In this document: positions 63,925-64,000 of the stretch, in pieces
Layout: every line of letters starts with the position of its first letter
How positions within the stretch are numbered: the first letter of the stretch is position 1
Assembly: GCA_027371825.1 (NCBI GenBank)
Contig: DAHXLE010000025.1
Location: 1 to 64,000, forward strand
DNA: 64,000 nt
Direction: 5' to 3'
Source of the DNA: Candidatus Saccharimonadota bacterium
GTDB taxonomy: Bacteria > Patescibacteriota > Saccharimonadia > Saccharimonadales > UBA4665
Translations under genes and position numbers: made by a program
The notes under the pieces: generated by a model
What the model saw: only the letters and a program-made list of their open reading frames with translations
Databases searched by the model: none
Told to the model about the DNA's origin: nothing

Positions 63925-64000
63925 ATGGCAAAAAAAAGTGATAAACGCAAGATTATAGGCATGGTAAGTGAAGAGTCCGGTGAGCGGATATATTACACCA
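63925..64000 (+). CDS. rpmG: 50S ribosomal protein L33 (partial), zinc-free form
   Basis: The first 25 codons read MAKKSDKRKIIGMVSEESGERI then YYT, the start of L33; the gene leaves the window. The Cys of the zinc-binding form (as in LECTE.C-type sequences) is not present in the visible part, where EES stands instead, so this is probably the C-minus type. Confidence 0.85.
   Translation, partial: MAKKSDKRKIIGMVSEESGERIYYT

Noticed and set aside
1-64000. Alternative genetic code (UGA as glycine) as in Gracilibacteria and Absconditabacteria
   Set aside because: Conserved genes such as rnhB, rplW and the 19.9 kb gene end in TGA at the expected place, and full-length core proteins contain no in-frame TGA.
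1-64000. CRISPR arrays, rRNA genes, insertion sequences
   Set aside because: No regularly spaced repeats, rRNA signatures or transposase motifs were seen on either strand.

Overview
The window is a continuous, gene-dense stretch of a bacterial chromosome using the standard code: TAA, TAG and TGA all end conserved genes. The S10-spc-alpha ribosomal cluster has no rpmD (L30), and secY runs straight into infA with no adk or map. With short intergenic gaps, host-interface genes (pilus ATPase, class A PBP) and a housekeeping set lacking biosynthesis genes, this points to the Candidate Phyla Radiation (Patescibacteria). Saccharibacteria (TM7) is the best guess, as inference only; the absence of in-frame UGA readthrough argues against Gracilibacteria and Absconditabacteria.

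Layout. 1-8.4 kb: a TrmH-type methyltransferase, a PilB/GspE ATPase, L19, a family 2 glycosyltransferase, RNase HII, an M1 aminopeptidase and nusA behind an attenuator-like hairpin. 8.4-21.9 kb: a CIRCE-controlled clpC, radA, a class A PBP, tyrS, a methyltransferase, then recG, a phospholipase C-like metalloprotein and rsmD, and a small membrane protein. 21.9-28.1 kb: the accessory part, with three tRNAs, a GlcD-like flavoprotein, an orphan protein, a decayed serine recombinase and a DUF3800 gene broken by an in-frame TAG. 28.1-31.8 kb: hisS, a DUF457-like membrane protein, tig and clpP. 32-59.3 kb: rpoB-rpoC-rpsL-rpsG-fusA-tuf-rpsJ, then rplC to rplO, secY, infA, rpmJ, rpsM, rpsK, rpsD, rpoA, rplQ, rplM, rpsI. 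59.4-64 kb: trpS, a RluA-family synthase, holB-like, a TPR protein, a tiny zinc-ribbon protein, three tRNAs, a candidate structured small RNA with its own terminator, and the start of rpmG (L33).

Three themes stand out. First, many first genes of transcription units have a -35/-10 promoter whose -10 lies 6-12 nt before the ATG, so their mRNAs should be leaderless or nearly so; genes inside operons use GGAG-type sites. This corrects several start codons (pepN confirmed; the 17.0 kb methyltransferase, the 21.9 kb membrane protein, clpP, infA and the 63.2 kb zinc ribbon shortened). Second, zinc ligands are missing throughout the core machinery: both zinc sites of RNA polymerase beta-prime, plus L36, L33, S14 and S4. 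Third, several RNA-level control candidates appear: a nusA attenuator, mutually exclusive hairpins ahead of rplC, and the small RNA before rpmG. All calls come from reading the sequence; no database search was run.
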